This document shows positions 48,690 through 61,435 of a DNA stretch of 64,000 nt, in pieces (the stretch's first letter is position 1; each line of letters starts with the position of its first letter). The position numbers were made by a program, and so were the translations under genes. This DNA is from Icerya purchasi (taxonomy: Eukaryota; Arthropoda; Insecta; Hemiptera; Monophlebidae): NCBI GenBank assembly GCA_039619475.1, contig CM077116.1, positions 254,115,440 to 254,179,439 on the forward strand. Direction: 5' to 3'. Under the pieces are notes generated by a model. That model was not told the DNA's origin. It worked only from the letters and a program-made list of their open reading frames with translations, and made no database searches.

Positions 48690-49992
48690 AATTTTTAAAT
48701 ATTTTCATTAATATTAAAATATCCAGCAATAACTTGAAGACGTAAACAGTTGAAAAGTAGCACACGCAGAACACTGATAACCTAAAAATAACAGGAAAAT
48801 TGTGAAACCTGAAAAATTTATAATACGAATTTTCAAACAGTCCTTAATTTCATACTTTGGAAGTAGAAAAAGTAAAACAAGTCCGAGATATCCTTGATGG
48901 GGCATCGGAGATTGGAAATACTTTTATGAAAATCAAAATACACAGCGATAACTGCAAAGGAAAGCAGAAAGCCGATATTTGGCGACGCGTATGACAATTT
49001 TAATTTCGGAGGAGATAAAAAACACAGTGTAATATCAGACGGTGAGATAACAACTGGGCAAAATCAGATATGGAAAAAGCGGAAGCGTTTAGAAAGCACT
49101 TTTTAGTCCTCATCCTATTATCAACAACAAATTTGCGGAAAGAGTACAAGAATCACTGGAAGTCCCTCTTCAACTAGGACTTCTGTTAAGACCTATTGCA
49201 CTCCAAGAAGTGTTTCAGTGCTTCAGGAAGGCTCCACGCAGGAAGGCACCAGGCATAGATAAAATAACAGGAGGAATCTTATCTTACCTTCAAAAGGAAG
49301 ATGTCACAATCATCTGCTAGCTGTCCAACGCTATTATTCGGACCGATGGAAAAAATCGATAATAATAATGGTCCAAAAACCGAACAAAAGCGCAGCTTGC
49401 ATGTCATCCTATAGGCCAGTTAGTCTACTAAACAGCTTATCAAAATCTTTGGAAAGGTTAATTTTAGATAGAATCATTCTTGCTCAACGGAATATCATAA
49501 GAAATATACGGTAGCGTCAGCAGGTCACATACTCGGATAATTCAGCGCTAACAGTCCAAGATATTACGCATGATAACATCGGCACGAAAATACGTATCCA
49601 ATGAGACGTTACATCACGATCTCTACATTCCATCTATCGATAAATTTTATATAGCACAATATCAGAAATTTTTTAATCAACTACAATCCCATGATAATGC
49701 CAACATTAGGAAAATGTACACACGGACTCTGCCTGGAAACCCTGCGAGACGATTAAAAAGAAGATGGTGTCGGGATGTCCTATAAACGCGGACGGAAGTA
49801 CCGTTTTAATATTATCAATATTATACAACTAGTTTAAACCTTTCATATCCGAACTAAAGTAACGGTTTAAGTAATAAAAGCTCCATTACTCCTAATGGGG
49901 CGAAGGGATAAACAACAAGTTATGTTTGTATACCCTCATCGCTGGTTATGGTATACTATACCGGTATACAGTGTGTAAAAAAAAAAAAAAAC
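48690..49992 (+). pseudogene. Second Jockey-like LINE relic lacking the RT palm
   Basis: The plus strand reads F-R-K-A-P-R-R-K-A-P-G-I-D-K-I-T-G-G-I-L (49213-49275), K-P-N-K-S-A-A-C-M-S-S-Y-R-P-V-S-L-L (49378-49431) and S-L-E-R-L-I-L-D-R-I-I (49450-49480). It then passes almost directly to the C-terminus Y-V-S-N-E-T-L-H-H-D-L-Y-I-P-S and N-P-A-R-R-L-K-R-R-W-C-R-D-V-L with stop at 49785. The palm with FADD and the thumb are missing, so a deletion of several hundred bases joins fingers to C-terminus. An A-run at 49977-49992 may be its tail. The family is related to, but distinct from, the 46.4 kb relic. Confidence 0.8.
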
Positions 49993-50259
49993 AAAAAAAC
50001 ATAGGAATTTCAATAAGAAACCGCAAATAAGCCAAATTTTGTCCATAACAGATTCTACCCCGTTTCATTTTTAAATGCACGTGGAAATGCAGGCATTTAC
50101 GGTAACAGCAGACGCTTCTATTAAAATAATCGAAATAAAAACACGATTAATGAAATCATCCCGTTATTTCTATCATCATCATCAAGTTCATTGTCCTACG
50201 TAACGACGTGGTGGCATCATATATTCCTTTTACCGTTTCCTTCCATTTATAGCTAAGGG

Positions 50260-50271
<12 letters not shown>

Positions 50272-50302
<31 letters not shown>
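50272..50302. repeat. A17-(TA)n simple repeat
   Basis: An A run passes into an alternating AT tract and then ATGTATGT words. Confidence 0.9.
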
Positions 50303-50309
<7 letters not shown>

Positions 50310-50310
<1 letters not shown>

Positions 50311-51475
50311 ATAATATGTATATATTTTTTTTATCTTTTTCCTGTCTGTCCACTGTGTGTTCCGATTTCATTCAAAAATATTCAAGGAATATAATGATGA
50401 AATTCATACAGCCTAAAATTTACATTGCCCGGGTTATTTTAATCTTCGTTTCACAAAATATTACGATAATTACGACATTTTATATAGTTTCAATACAAAA
50501 TAGCTAGCGAGAGAGAAAGACGACCATAGCGAACCGTCTATGTACATCGTATGTCGAATAAATAAGAAAACAGCGCCTGTTTAGACTGCAGTTTGTATGG
50601 TTATTTGTTTACGCTAAGAAGAGCGCGAAAACAATAGCTTCATTTTCGGTCGTTTCTTCAGTGCCTTAACAGACGCTTTCAGCGTAGCCGTTCTCTGTTC
50701 GATGTTTATTGATATTACAAATAATGTAGTATTGTGGACCGGGAAAAATTATATCACTGTCAGCGATTTGAAAATAGAACTGTTTTCGTTATACCGATGT
50801 TTATAATAATTCCCGTCTGCCTGTCTGGAAATTACACAGCTTAATAATAACGGTTATATTTGACTCTTGCAATCGGGAAATGAATATACACATGTAATGC
50901 TGGAGTATTTCTTATTAAAATAACAGGCTTGTTGGTAACCTCTTTTTCTCTTTTCTTAATTAATTGCAGTTTGGCCATCTTAAAAAAATCTCGCCTTCAT
51001 TTCTTTTCTTTATTATTTGTTACTTTCATGTTCAGAGTTCAAATGTGAATTACGTTACTTTCGATTATGTTATGTTGCCGGTTATCGATCGTTTAAAGCC
51101 CGGTGTGCTATTACAACTATTGTAAATTAACTGGCTATCGAACATTAACTTTGGCGGTTCGCACTTTTTTTTTCAGTAACTTCTTAATTTTCTTTTTATT
51201 TATTATTTGCGTTAGTTAATCGAAAATAATTGAAAATTACCGGTTCAGTAAGTGTTTAAACAGTTTGCTCTTAATTATTACTTACGCTAATACTTGATCC
51301 GTAATTCGTACGTACGCAATCCGTAACTTTTTTAATAATCATATATCGCCCGGGGGTGTGCTGAACCCTGCTCGATTCAGCTCGTCGTTTATTGATTTTT
51401 AATTTTAAAATTGTATCAAGCCTCTTATTAGAAACGTGAAGTTAAATTTTGTAAAGCTTAATCTTCTCTCCTTCT
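50310..51475. other. AT-rich intergenic DNA, no gene seen
   Basis: No coding or repeat signal supported. Confidence 0.5.
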
Positions 51476-51479
51476 CTTC

Positions 51480-52020
51480 TGCTCGTCATTGGTGATTGTG
51501 GTGTCAGACAATGAGATGGTTAACCTTCATTTTTCTCTAATTCTGCTTCATTATACCTATACCTTCACTCGCCGATCGTCCTTGGTTTTATAATTTTTCA
51601 TTTCTTCGTCACTCAGTGGTTTCCGCTATTTGTCATCGACGTATATAGTACTGGACACACCGCTCTTCATGTATTCTCTCTCGCCGTATCCCTCCTTATT
51701 GTCCGTTACACTCTCCTATAATTGTCATTTGATATGTGACCTCAATCATATCCTATTCGAGAGTGTTCTTCTTCCCTTTGACTTGAGCGTGTGTATTAAT
51801 TTTTATTCCGAACTGTTCGAACTAAGCACCCCGTAGAATGCTTCTTTCATATACTCTCTCCTTGTTTCCTGACCTTACTTTTGCTATACCTTTATTTCCC
51901 TAGTGTATCCGATCGAAGTAGGTTCTAATATTTCTTTACTTCTTTATATAATCTCTTTTAAGTCTACCGGATTAACGCTATTTTTCTGAAAATCCAAAAA
52001 AAAAAAAAAAAAAAAAAAAA
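51480..52020 (+). pseudogene. LINE 3' fragment on plus strand, family of 1903-3060
   Basis: The plus strand reads C-H-L-I-C-D-L-N-H-I-L-F-E-S (51727-51770), parallel to the V-V-C-D-A-N-H-I-F-F-E-C C-terminus at about 2000-2080 on minus, and is followed by similar F-D-L-S-V-C-I-N-F-Y. An A25 run at 51996-52020 is the poly(A) tail. The copy is 5' truncated and carries stops. Confidence 0.6.
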
Positions 52021-53155
52021 GTGCGTTAATATTTAATTTAATTGTATTTTTAAGAAACGGTATTTTTTTGGTTTTTATGTCTTTTAAATCGGCACAAAAA
52101 AAAAAAAAAAAAGTCTGCTTACATCTCTTACATCATCAGCTTACACTGATTCCTCGAAATTTCTCGATTAGCGATCCATTAAAAGAGTACCTAAAAAACT
52201 AGACACCATGGCTGCGAACTGTCCATTAATATAATAATTTTCTTAATAAGAAAGGCGAAGGGGTTCTTTAATGAACCGTACATATTTAGCAAAAAATATT
52301 TTACTTTTATTTTTCTTTCAGTGAGAGTTTTATCGATACTTACAAATGTTCAATAGTCGACTTATACTAACGCACCTTATCGAGTATGTTTTCATTTTGA
52401 ACCGAAATGAAAAAAATCAGGAAAATGAGACTAGAGTTCTAGGAATTATAAGCCCCAAACCACTTTTACAAGAGCGCTAGAAGTTTGCCAAAAAACAACA
52501 ATTTATTAACATCGCCGGGATTAATAAAGTAAAAGAATAGGTGAATAATTTTTTTTCTTTAGTGTTAATGTACATTAACTGTGCATTCACATTTAGTTAA
52601 TTTCACGAATGTGATACGAACAATATATGTATGTGTGTACCTAAGAAGTATATCATATAAATTCTATAGTAAGCAATAATGAACACTGAAGTCGGCCATG
52701 TAATTTACAAAGAACTTGGCTCTTTCTTTTCATACTACGACCAGAGAGCTAATAGTTGAATATTTCTGCGTTACTTTAATCCTTTCTGAAGTGAAAGAAA
52801 ACTTGCAGTTTCTGCAACATTTTGTTTTTGTTGAGAAGTTTATTATGATTTTTTATACGGTAAAACCGGGGGTCAAAATTGGTCTACATCAACAACCTTT
52901 CAGACTGACGTCGTTCACTTATGGCGGTGGACAAATCTGCTCGTAACTCGCAATAAGAAGAAAATAACGCGGCTGTGAAACGACAAAAATGTTGAGTTTA
53001 TCGTCCCGTTCCATAGAGTCTCCGCCACCTGTGTAATTGGACGGATTTTTTTTTTTTGTTTACAGGAAGGATAATATTAAGAATATCGTATGATTCGAAT
53101 GTATCCTCTTTTTTTTTTTACACTTTATTTCTATAAACATAGATTAATTTCAATA
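52021..53155. other. AT-rich intergenic DNA, no gene seen
   Basis: Homopolymer A/T runs and unique sequence; the frame at 52716-52946 has no recognisable domain. Confidence 0.5.
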
Positions 53156-53159
53156 TTTA

Positions 53160-53480
53160 TTAAAATCGTTTTGCGGTAAATCTTACCGGTTTTTTCATAA
53201 TTACGGTCGTTAAGAGGATCTCTTCTTGGAAGATTAATTAGTTGGCTAAATCTTCTTGGCAACATATTTAAGCGAGAGCTGGCCTATAGTATTTAATTCA
53301 CAGGCAGCATCAGCGCGGTATTACCTCTTTAAGAGATGATAGCCGACCAGCAGCCGGGTAATCTATCAGTAATAATAATTTTCCCCGTTTCAGCAGCCGT
53401 TCTGATTAAACGGAAATTAACATTTTAAAATCGTACGCGTCAACTTAAATATTTTCACCGGCAATGAAGATAATACGCGG
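53160..53480. promoter_or_regulatory. Non-repetitive block, weak candidate conserved noncoding element
   Basis: Between AT-rich deserts this stretch has higher complexity, several paired short words (ggcaacatatttaagcgagagctggcc, gcagcagccgttctgattaaacgg) and TAAT/ATTA homeodomain-type cores, without an open frame. Only composition supports it. Confidence 0.15.
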
Positions 53481-54380
53481 TGAACTCTCTTGATTATCAT
53501 GCGCTAATATTGTTACAAATTTGCATCGATGTTTTTGTTATTTAGCAAAAAAAAGGAAACAAAAAAGAAAACTAGAAATTCGCTATTTTTATTCAAGGTG
53601 ACTGTCATTATTTTTAAAATAGCCATGATGCGTGTCTAGAAACGAACTTTAATTTTTCCATCCGAACAACAATGTGATCCTCTTCTGCGTACTACGTACT
53701 GGTACTGCAGCCCGCACGTGTGACGTAAGGTAAAACTTTTACTTCCCCATATTCGAACCATAATGATTTTCTTCTTCCGCGCACGCTCCGGTGTAATGTG
53801 TCCATTACATGGGATGTATAAAATTTTTAGAAAAATAAAACATAAAAATAATTTAGAATAATGAGTGCGAGTGCGAATGCGCGCGTGCCTGGAACTACTG
53901 TCGGTTGGGTGGCCAATCACCAGTAACCAAGGAAAAAAGGACCTACCTGATTCGGCCAGGTCCGGCGGTCACGGACTGGAAGGCGGTCGAAATTTAGAAT
54001 GACCGAAAAAGAATTTTTTTACGAAAATCAGTTGCGTTTTTTACCTTTTGAAGAGTTCCGTTTTTACCGTTGAAGAAGTTGTTTCTTTTTTACCTTCGGA
54101 GAGTTTATGTTCTACCTTCGCTAAGGTTACTCGTGTTTATTGAAGTGACGCCAGTTAAAATTTTTGCCCTTCGAAAAAATTCAAAAATTGAGCGCTCGCG
54201 ATCAATTGTCAACAACAATGTTCGATATTCGCCCTAGTAGTAAAACAAATTCGAAACTTCGTACCTTAATCAATTTAAATAATACCGAGTCGGATTTTTA
54301 TCAACGGACCACCGAATGACCAACCTACGGATAACCACCGACAATAGTGATCAACGTAGCGTTTTCTGTTATATTTGTAT
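53481..54380. other. Intergenic DNA, no supported gene
   Basis: The minus-strand open frame at 53636-53920 lacks motifs. The segment 53935-54000 is GC-richer (ggccaggtccggcggtcacgg) but short. Confidence 0.4.
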
Positions 54381-54388
54381 ACATATAC

Positions 54389-54430
<42 letters not shown>
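54378..54430. repeat. (CATA)n/(TA)n microsatellite
   Basis: ATACATATACAT words lead into an uninterrupted TA tract. Confidence 0.92.
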
Positions 54431-54432
<2 letters not shown>

Positions 54433-54610
54433 ATATTTATCATTTTAATCGTTATTTTCGACTTAATTATTGTGTTTTCCAACGGTCGACCGGTCCCGAA
54501 AGATAAGTGTTAGTTTCCTCTAATACATTGTCTTATACAACTCTATAAATATTTCATCTATATTAATAATCACTATCTTGAATAATTTAATCAAAAATCT
54601 AAATAAGGAA

Positions 54611-54686
54611 AACCCACGATCATAAAACATCGTGGTTGGCATCCCTGTGGACGTAAGCGAACGGCTAATACCGTTACACAGGATGA
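54611..54686. other. Two adjacent hairpins, possible structured RNA or element end
   Basis: CCACGAT (54614-54620) pairs with ATCGTGG (54629-54635) around an 8-base loop. Immediately after, CATCC/TGTG (54640-54649, one bulge) pairs with CACA/GGATG (54677-54685), enclosing a further AACGG-CTAATA-CCGTT stem-loop (54660-54675). The compact arrangement is unlike the surrounding DNA. No snoRNA box set was confirmed, so its nature is open. Confidence 0.35.
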
Positions 54687-54809
54687 TAAGTAGTCGACAT
54701 AGATTTTCCGCACACAGCGTTATCTCCGGGGCATTTTATGAAATGCGCGTCTTCAATTTCCCCTAATAAGTATTCAAATTAACATCAAAAGTTTGATGAT
54801 ACTCATTAA

Positions 54810-56880
54810 GTAGTACGCGCGCGCAATCTCAGATGTCGCGACAGCACAAAGAGAGATCGCGTGAAATTGGCGAACCGAGAAAAAAGAAAAGTGAAAAAAA
54901 TAGATGTCGATCGAGTTAAAAAAAACACTACAGTTCGACGTAAGGTATTATCTGACGATCGATTTTTCAATTGGCTAGTCGGCAGATACTGATTCAAAAT
55001 AGAAAACCGTGTCTTCTCGATAAATTTAGTGTGTTTCCTCGGCCGCTGGTCGGTCGCACGGACGGCAGACAGAAGAAAATTTCCAGCGAACTTTATTATC
55101 CGAGATTCCGACTTGGTTCCGATGAAATTCCTTTTTTTACCCGAATTCGCATACCAAGATGGAGGTTATCGTGTTAGAGGAATTTTCGCCGCGGAAGCTA
55201 GTTCCTCCGAAGACATGACGGCATAGCAGCTGTGAGGAAATATTTAGAACAATACGAACCCGTTTCTCGTGTACTTGAGATAGAAGACGACACTCGGATG
55301 TCGCTTTTAATTGAAAACGAATCGGCAGTATTGAAAAGAGGTATACCGAAAAAATCATTTAGCGCGACAAGAAACCTTTTTACTACAGAGATTAGTGGAA
55401 CAGAATAGCCCCCGAAATATGTTCAAGCCAGAACGACAAAACGCTACGAAGCCTACAAGTCAAACAAATCGTCGAAAAAAATAAAATAAATAAAAAGACG
55501 ACGCTACCCTGCAAAACTTTATAGAAGAATTTTTCGTTTCTAAAGCGGGTGCGGGTGAGAAAGGTATTTTTAGAGCGGCAACAGCAGCCCCGAAGGACGG
55601 CGGGAACGGATTTTTCTGAAAAACCTTTGAAGAAGGCTCCCTCTATACTTAAATAAAGCTGCGGCCAGACAGAGATAGGGTGGACGCGCGATTATTAGCG
55701 AAAGATGAAAGAGGAAAAATGCGTGCGGATTGGCGGGCACATTTATTATCGGAGAATTCATTAGAAACGTCTTAGATAAACACTTAATTACCAGTTAACG
55801 GAAAAGAGGCCGGCGATAATAAACGGCTAGTTAGGCGATTCGCCTAAACGCCGGGCAAGCTTCCAGGCCGCTCGCTCGCTAGACCAGGTCCGCGTTTGTT
55901 GTTCGGCGCGCTACAAATGGCCCGTGTAATAAGTCGCCGCTGCGGGCGAGCGTAAAAATAACGCAGCCAGCAAACGACGATAATAAAATGAAAAAAGCCG
56001 GGCTAAAAGCCGCGCCCGGCCTCCCGTATAGCTGGAAAGCGGCCGAGCCCTTTGATAAACGGGACCCGAGCAAGACGCTTCAAAGTAGCGATAAAAACCT
56101 ATTCGAAAACTGATAATAACGGACGACGAGAGGCTGCTTCGGTTCGGTTCGGGTTCGAGGCCGATTAGAAAAGAAATGCCTAAGCGGCATGTCGCCGACG
56201 TGCGATAAAATTTTTTACATCCGACCGCTGCAGACTAGCGGAAAATTCTCGGCGGCCGCTGTGCCACGCTCGGAAATTATGACGGTGCTGTGTGTGTAAC
56301 GAGCGGACGGGAAACCGGCGGCGAATGTGCCGTAAAATTTGAGCGGCTACGTAGTGCCGCTAAAGCGTTTATCTGAGCCGCTGCCAGCGACACGAACTCT
56401 ACCGCTTTTGCTAAGACAAACAAGCGCGCCTAGACGACCTATTAATTTTCTTCGTTCTCTGTCTGGCCGCCCGTCGTCGTCGTCGTCGTCGTCGTGGTTC
56501 GGCGAAGGTTCGAACGGGAGCCGACTGCCGACTATTAAACTTTCCCGTTTATCGCCTATTTCTAGCATGAATTAACTGCATCGAGAGGAGGAAACTTGTT
56601 GCCAGTAGCGCAATAATATCCTTTCCCGATTTGCCGCATCTATTGCCGGCTTTATCTTGAAATTTCGCGAATATTTGTTTTGCCCGGCTCTGGTCAGGCT
56701 CGAAACTTCTATTAGGGCATTTAGCAAGTAGTAACACCGTTGCTTTTTTCTTCTCAAAGGTATATTTTAGGTCTCCTCGAAGTTTTCCCGAGTATCGGCG
56801 CACACGGTGGTTGTTATTCAACGACACAGGCGCGCACGTGAATGCTGCAGTATATAAATAATATCCCCCCTCTTCAGCCA
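54810..56880. promoter_or_regulatory. CpG-rich block, candidate promoter/5' exon region of another gene
   Basis: About 2 kb of markedly higher G+C and CpG density, peaking at 55800-56550, with no transposon signature. A CGT tract lies at 56471-56496. Open frames occur on both strands (for example 56339-56575 plus and 56549-56917 minus), as composition predicts, but none shows a domain or splice pairing. It resembles the block at 1-1100 and probably marks regulatory or untranslated exon sequence of a gene extending to the right or beyond. Confidence 0.35.
56471..56496. repeat. (CGT)n trinucleotide repeat
   Basis: About eight CGT/GTC units within the CpG-rich block. Confidence 0.9.
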
Positions 56881-57183
56881 AAAAAGAGAAAAAAAAATTA
56901 CATATTATATGGAACATGGGGAATATTTTTAATTACGAAAAAATGGGAAGAAACATACTCGTATATATATATTAAAGAGGGCATTTTTTAAATCTTTATT
57001 TTATTTTATACGACTTTTTTAAATTTGTGCGTTCTTTGCAAAAAATATTTCGTTAAAATCAACTAATTGTAAGCGACATTTCCCCAGCTCGTTTCGTTCC
57101 ATAGCTTTCATGATTGCAATAATCATCGCTGTATTTTATTCGTTATTTACCGTTTTCATCGTGTCATTTTCACTTATAGAGTA

Positions 57184-57375
57184 CATTGTGAACCTTAACT
57201 TCACGATCATAAGGGTAAATTAAACGTAAAAATTTAAATAAACTGGTAACTAACAATAAGATAAAGTAAAATGGTGTATACCAAGCAAATAATATGGAAC
57301 TTACTTTACTTTATCTTAGTTACTTATTTAAATTTTTCCGTTTAATTTACGTTTAATTTATGTTTACCTTGATGA
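57184..57375. mobile_element. TIR/foldback element, about 60-bp arms
   Basis: The arm 57211-57270 (AAGGGTAAATTAAACGTAAAAATTTAAATAA...AAGATAAAGTAAA) is mirrored by 57301-57370 with small indels, around a loop of about 30 bases. The left extension (attgtgaaccttaacttcac) also occurs at 46.15 kb. No open frame; target duplication not resolved. Confidence 0.65.
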
Positions 57376-57877
57376 TACGTCACTTTAAGAGAAATACTCA
57401 TCACCGTTCCAAACGAAAGCGAACTGCACATTCAGCTGAACATTCTCGGTATTTCTATAACCTCTGTCTATCACGATCTAACAAAAATTTTCACTCAACT
57501 AAATATCGCACACAGCCATCGTTTTAAAATTATTTCATAAAATCAACATAGATTATACTCCATTATAAATCGATTTCAAGTAGATTACACAAGGGAACAA
57601 CAACAGCTGTTTTTTGCCACACGTCTTCCGACTTTCCCTCCGTAGGGAATTTTTTTTTGAAAAAATTAATTTACCTCCGCAACAGCAAATCATAGTTGTC
57701 GGACAGGGATAAAAATATCACTACAAATGATATTTTCAGTAGCAGGTAATAAAAAGCATGTTGCGATACTTTTTCGTTGCTCTGTGAAAACTTGAAAAAT
57801 ACTTTTTCAACATCCGTTTCCTCCATAATACTTCAAAACGATGATTTTTGTAATAATCTCTAATCCTTTCACCAAAC

Positions 57878-57881
<4 letters not shown>

Positions 57882-57916
<35 letters not shown>

Positions 57917-58345
57917 GGTAGGGCTCACCCTTGACTTTGATTCAACCACTTGAATGTAGTATAAATGGAAATTAGATTTTGAGACGATAGGAGATGGAAA
58001 GGACGAAGGATTGAAGTAAGGGACCAAACATTCTTGTAGAAATTTGTTAAAAATACCGCACTGCTGCATTTTTATTATGCGTGCCGAGTCACGTTGGGGT
58101 TTTCGGAAATCAAGATGCGTCCGCCCGATCAATGGTATGTTACCTACCGAAAAATCTCTCTCCTCCGACATATCTATAAAAACATATTTTTATTCTTTAT
58201 TTTTTATTTTTGTGCGCGTCAACTACAGACATTAATGCAGCGTGGATGAAATTTTTCGAAAGTGTCAATATGCGGCAACGGAAATCGAACTAGGTCTTAG
58301 TCAAGCGAAATGCCACTGCCTAACCGACTACCACCACAGTATCAG
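57882..58345 (-). mobile_element. tRNA-derived SINE with 31-base poly(A)
   Basis: In minus-strand sense the unit opens with a tRNA-like head: A-box region GGTAGTCGGTTAGGCAGTGG, then B box AGTTCGATTTCC, spanning 58345-58272. An unrelated body of about 360 bases follows and it ends in A31 (plus-strand T run 57882-57912). Pol III boxes plus a body plus poly(A) is the SINE layout. The body has an open 100-codon frame on the minus strand (57869-58171) that includes the tail and is not taken as a gene. A target duplication could not be confirmed. Confidence 0.6.
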
Positions 58346-58349
58346 ACAT

Positions 58350-61300
58350 AATTTTCAATAACCTCGCACCCTCGTGGAAAGCGCATTGGTTCTCCCACCA
58401 AACCATCTCGGGACTAATTAAAATCTAAAATTGAACCTTGATAACCAGAAAAAAAGGGATTTCCCGCAGAGACTAGCCGTCCGTGCACAGCATACATAGC
58501 CTTATCGCACAATTTCCTTTTTCAAAAAGCTCCTGTACCTACGAATTGCCTTTTCTGCTGTCAGCGGTTGTTCTGCACTCTCACTCCATCAGAGGAAGGC
58601 CCCCTTTTATCAATAATAAAACAGTTGCTAGCATCATAAAGAATTATCGCAACGGCATCCCCTTTAAAAATTTCATTAAAAATAGCACAATAGTTACCTA
58701 CCTTTAAGAACGAATACGCACATCCGCGTGTAGCAGGGTGTTATGTTAAATATAAAAAAAAATGAAATAAAATAAAAATTTATAAATTTTAAATGAAACG
58801 AAAAATTCTCGTATACTTTACAGTTGTAAGTAAGCTTTGGCCCCGCTGAATTTAAAAAAAAAATTATCAACTAGGCTTTCACTACAAGTGTCGGAGAATT
58901 TTCCGCTACCATTATGTAAACGGCATCGAAATCGAAGTGCGAGTCGACATGGTTTTTGTTAATTTTTATATCATCACGCAGGTGAAAGATTTTCTTTTTT
59001 CTCTCGAACCGTCTCCATATTGTTCTTTACAACCGGCCAATTATTGTACATGCTCGTCACTTTCAGCGAAACAAATTCTTCTTTCTACTGTTCTCTTTTA
59101 TCAGACACTATTCCCACCCCATACACAATGCTCTCGCTTATTCCATCCCTTGTGCTTCTTCTTCTGTCATCCCAGCCCTTGACTTATTTTTGCCAACTAT
59201 TTCCGATCGTGTAAATATCTGATTTCCCTTCTCCTCTTTTCCTCGATTCTTGAGACAAATCCAACGCAACAGAAAAAGACCGTAATATTTAAATATTATT
59301 TTTTTCTTTTTTTGTAGTATTTTATTGCGGCTAATTTGTTTAGTTTCTGTTTTAATCGTTACCTTTTTTCTCTCGTAATTCTGGCAAATTAGATGCTTTG
59401 TTATATTCATTCGCTGGGCGTACATTGTTTAGGGTTTTAAGATCATTTAAGCTGCTTCGTTGTTTACAACTTTAAAAACATAAGGAAATAGCGTATTACT
59501 AACGAGCATCTTAAGCAAGACACCCGTTAACGTTTACTTCTATTAATGCATAACGAGTCGATGACACAAAGGACGAAAAGAGCTAAACTAGCCCAAAATT
59601 GTGTACGTAAGGTCGCATTTAATGTCATCCCGATTTAACGACTGCTGAAACAAAACGCACCGAATTCTATTTACACGCGAACAAGATTACGAAACGAACA
59701 GTATCCACGCGTTACCGGGGCAGTCAAAGAACGAATAAAATACGAGTGTATAACCAAAATCATTTTAATGTTACACACGCGAAGCAGCTTTGTTCGACGT
59801 AATTTATGCGCGCTCCTATTATTATTATACGGATAATGTGCCAGATACTGCTCTGAAAGTAAACACGCTCCATTTCAGCCAATCAGGACTGGAGTTACTA
59901 GGAGTAAAGCTGGCTGGAAAGTCAAAGATGCATTCGTCTGATTCATGCTACACCAACTCGTGCGTAGACAAACATGTCACTTTTGTCCTTTAACCTTTTT
60001 ATACCAAGAAACAAAAAACCTTCATTGTTCCCGACAACTATACACCGTGGTCTCCTATAAAGCATTAACCGCAAGGTATTTCCTTTTCCTTCCGCTCCAA
60101 CACGTGAAATTAAAACGTTAACGAAACGTAACAGTTCTAAATAGCACTTCCCGCTTTGAGTTTTCAATCTAAAAGCCGTATACGCACATTGTGTCGAATT
60201 TCAGACACTTTTAATAGGAAACCCCATATTAGCTGCAAATCTAAACTATCAAAAATCAACAATGGCGACGATTCATATGCAAAATGTAGAATGACTCTGT
60301 ACAGATTTCGGAAAGTCAAAAAATAAGTCAAGTTCCGCTGTTCGGTCTTCAAAAGTGCAAATATATTTTTTTACGCCGTATCCAACTCGAGCCAACTGCA
60401 AGATTATACGTTATTTGAAAATGAATTTGAAAATTTGAAAATTGTCAAAAGTAATATTTGTATCCCCGCCGTTCTCACACATGTTTTAATAGGTTCTTAT
60501 TATTCGATCGTATAGTATGGCCCCCAAAATAAAATATATGTTCTATATATTTTCATTAAATATCCCGTTCAAGTCCTTGAAATTTGAACACATCTGTTCA
60601 TTTCGCGTTCCAAGATAATACAGCGTACGTGCTCATGTCCGTGTTAAAAAGTTGTGTGTTTATATAAAAAAATTTTATGGTTTGCAGTTCGAATGAACAA
60701 CAAAGCTATTCCACCACTGAAATGATTTATAGGCGTGTTCTGATTAATGAATAGAATTTCTTCCGCGACGTAAGAAGAAAAAACATCTGTAATAAAATAA
60801 TAATAATAGTTTTTCTACTCATTTTTACCTTTACTTAATTATCTATTCCATAATTGGAAGTATTCAAAAAAAAAAAAAAAATATTTAACGATAAAGTTAC
60901 AAAAATTTAACAATAACGCGTTTAAGGCGATTAAAATATGAAACCGAACTATTATAAATTTACAATATAAAATTTCAAATAGGAAAAATTATTCTAAAAT
61001 CACCTACAAATAGGATCATTAAGTCAAAAGTATTAAGATTACTGGTTTAAACATAAAATAAAAACATAACAAAAAAAAGTAGAAAATGTATGTACGTTCG
61101 AATGTAGATCTAACAATTACCTTTAATCGTTTTTTTGTTGTTTTTTTTTATATTAAATGGGTTCGGTGCCAGCACTGACCCAACTACATGAGCTCAGATC
61201 ACCTACTCAGATTCTGAGGCGATCGGAGATAGAGAGTATAAAAGAGAGTAGGAGGGGAATAACGGCTAGAGATGGGAAGGAAAGCTAATCGTTTATCGAG

Positions 61301-61430
61301 CACTATTACAAGGGGAAGTATGGGAGTGTCATACATTTTTTCCTATGGCATTCTTAGAAAATGTTGAAATACAGGTTTAGTTTCTGATCAAAGTTTCGGA
61401 CCAGTTTAAGTTTTAATTCTTTCGGCTTTT
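58350..61430. other. AT-rich intergenic DNA, no supported gene
   Basis: Open frames at 58937-59214, 59138-59425 and 59790-60352 show no domain. Poly-A/T runs occur at 60867-60882. A GC-richer stretch at 61170-61300 (tgggttcggtgccagcactgacc) may belong to a repeat adjoining the 61.4 kb LINE fragment. Confidence 0.4.
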
Positions 61431-61435
61431 GGTAA

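Noticed and set aside
53636..53920. Minus-strand 94-codon frame
   Set aside because: Basic, motif-free translation without splice or start context.
59020..59214. Hydrophobic plus-strand frame near 59.1 kb
   Set aside because: Suspected as another LINE C-terminus, but no Cys/His or RNase H motif could be matched.
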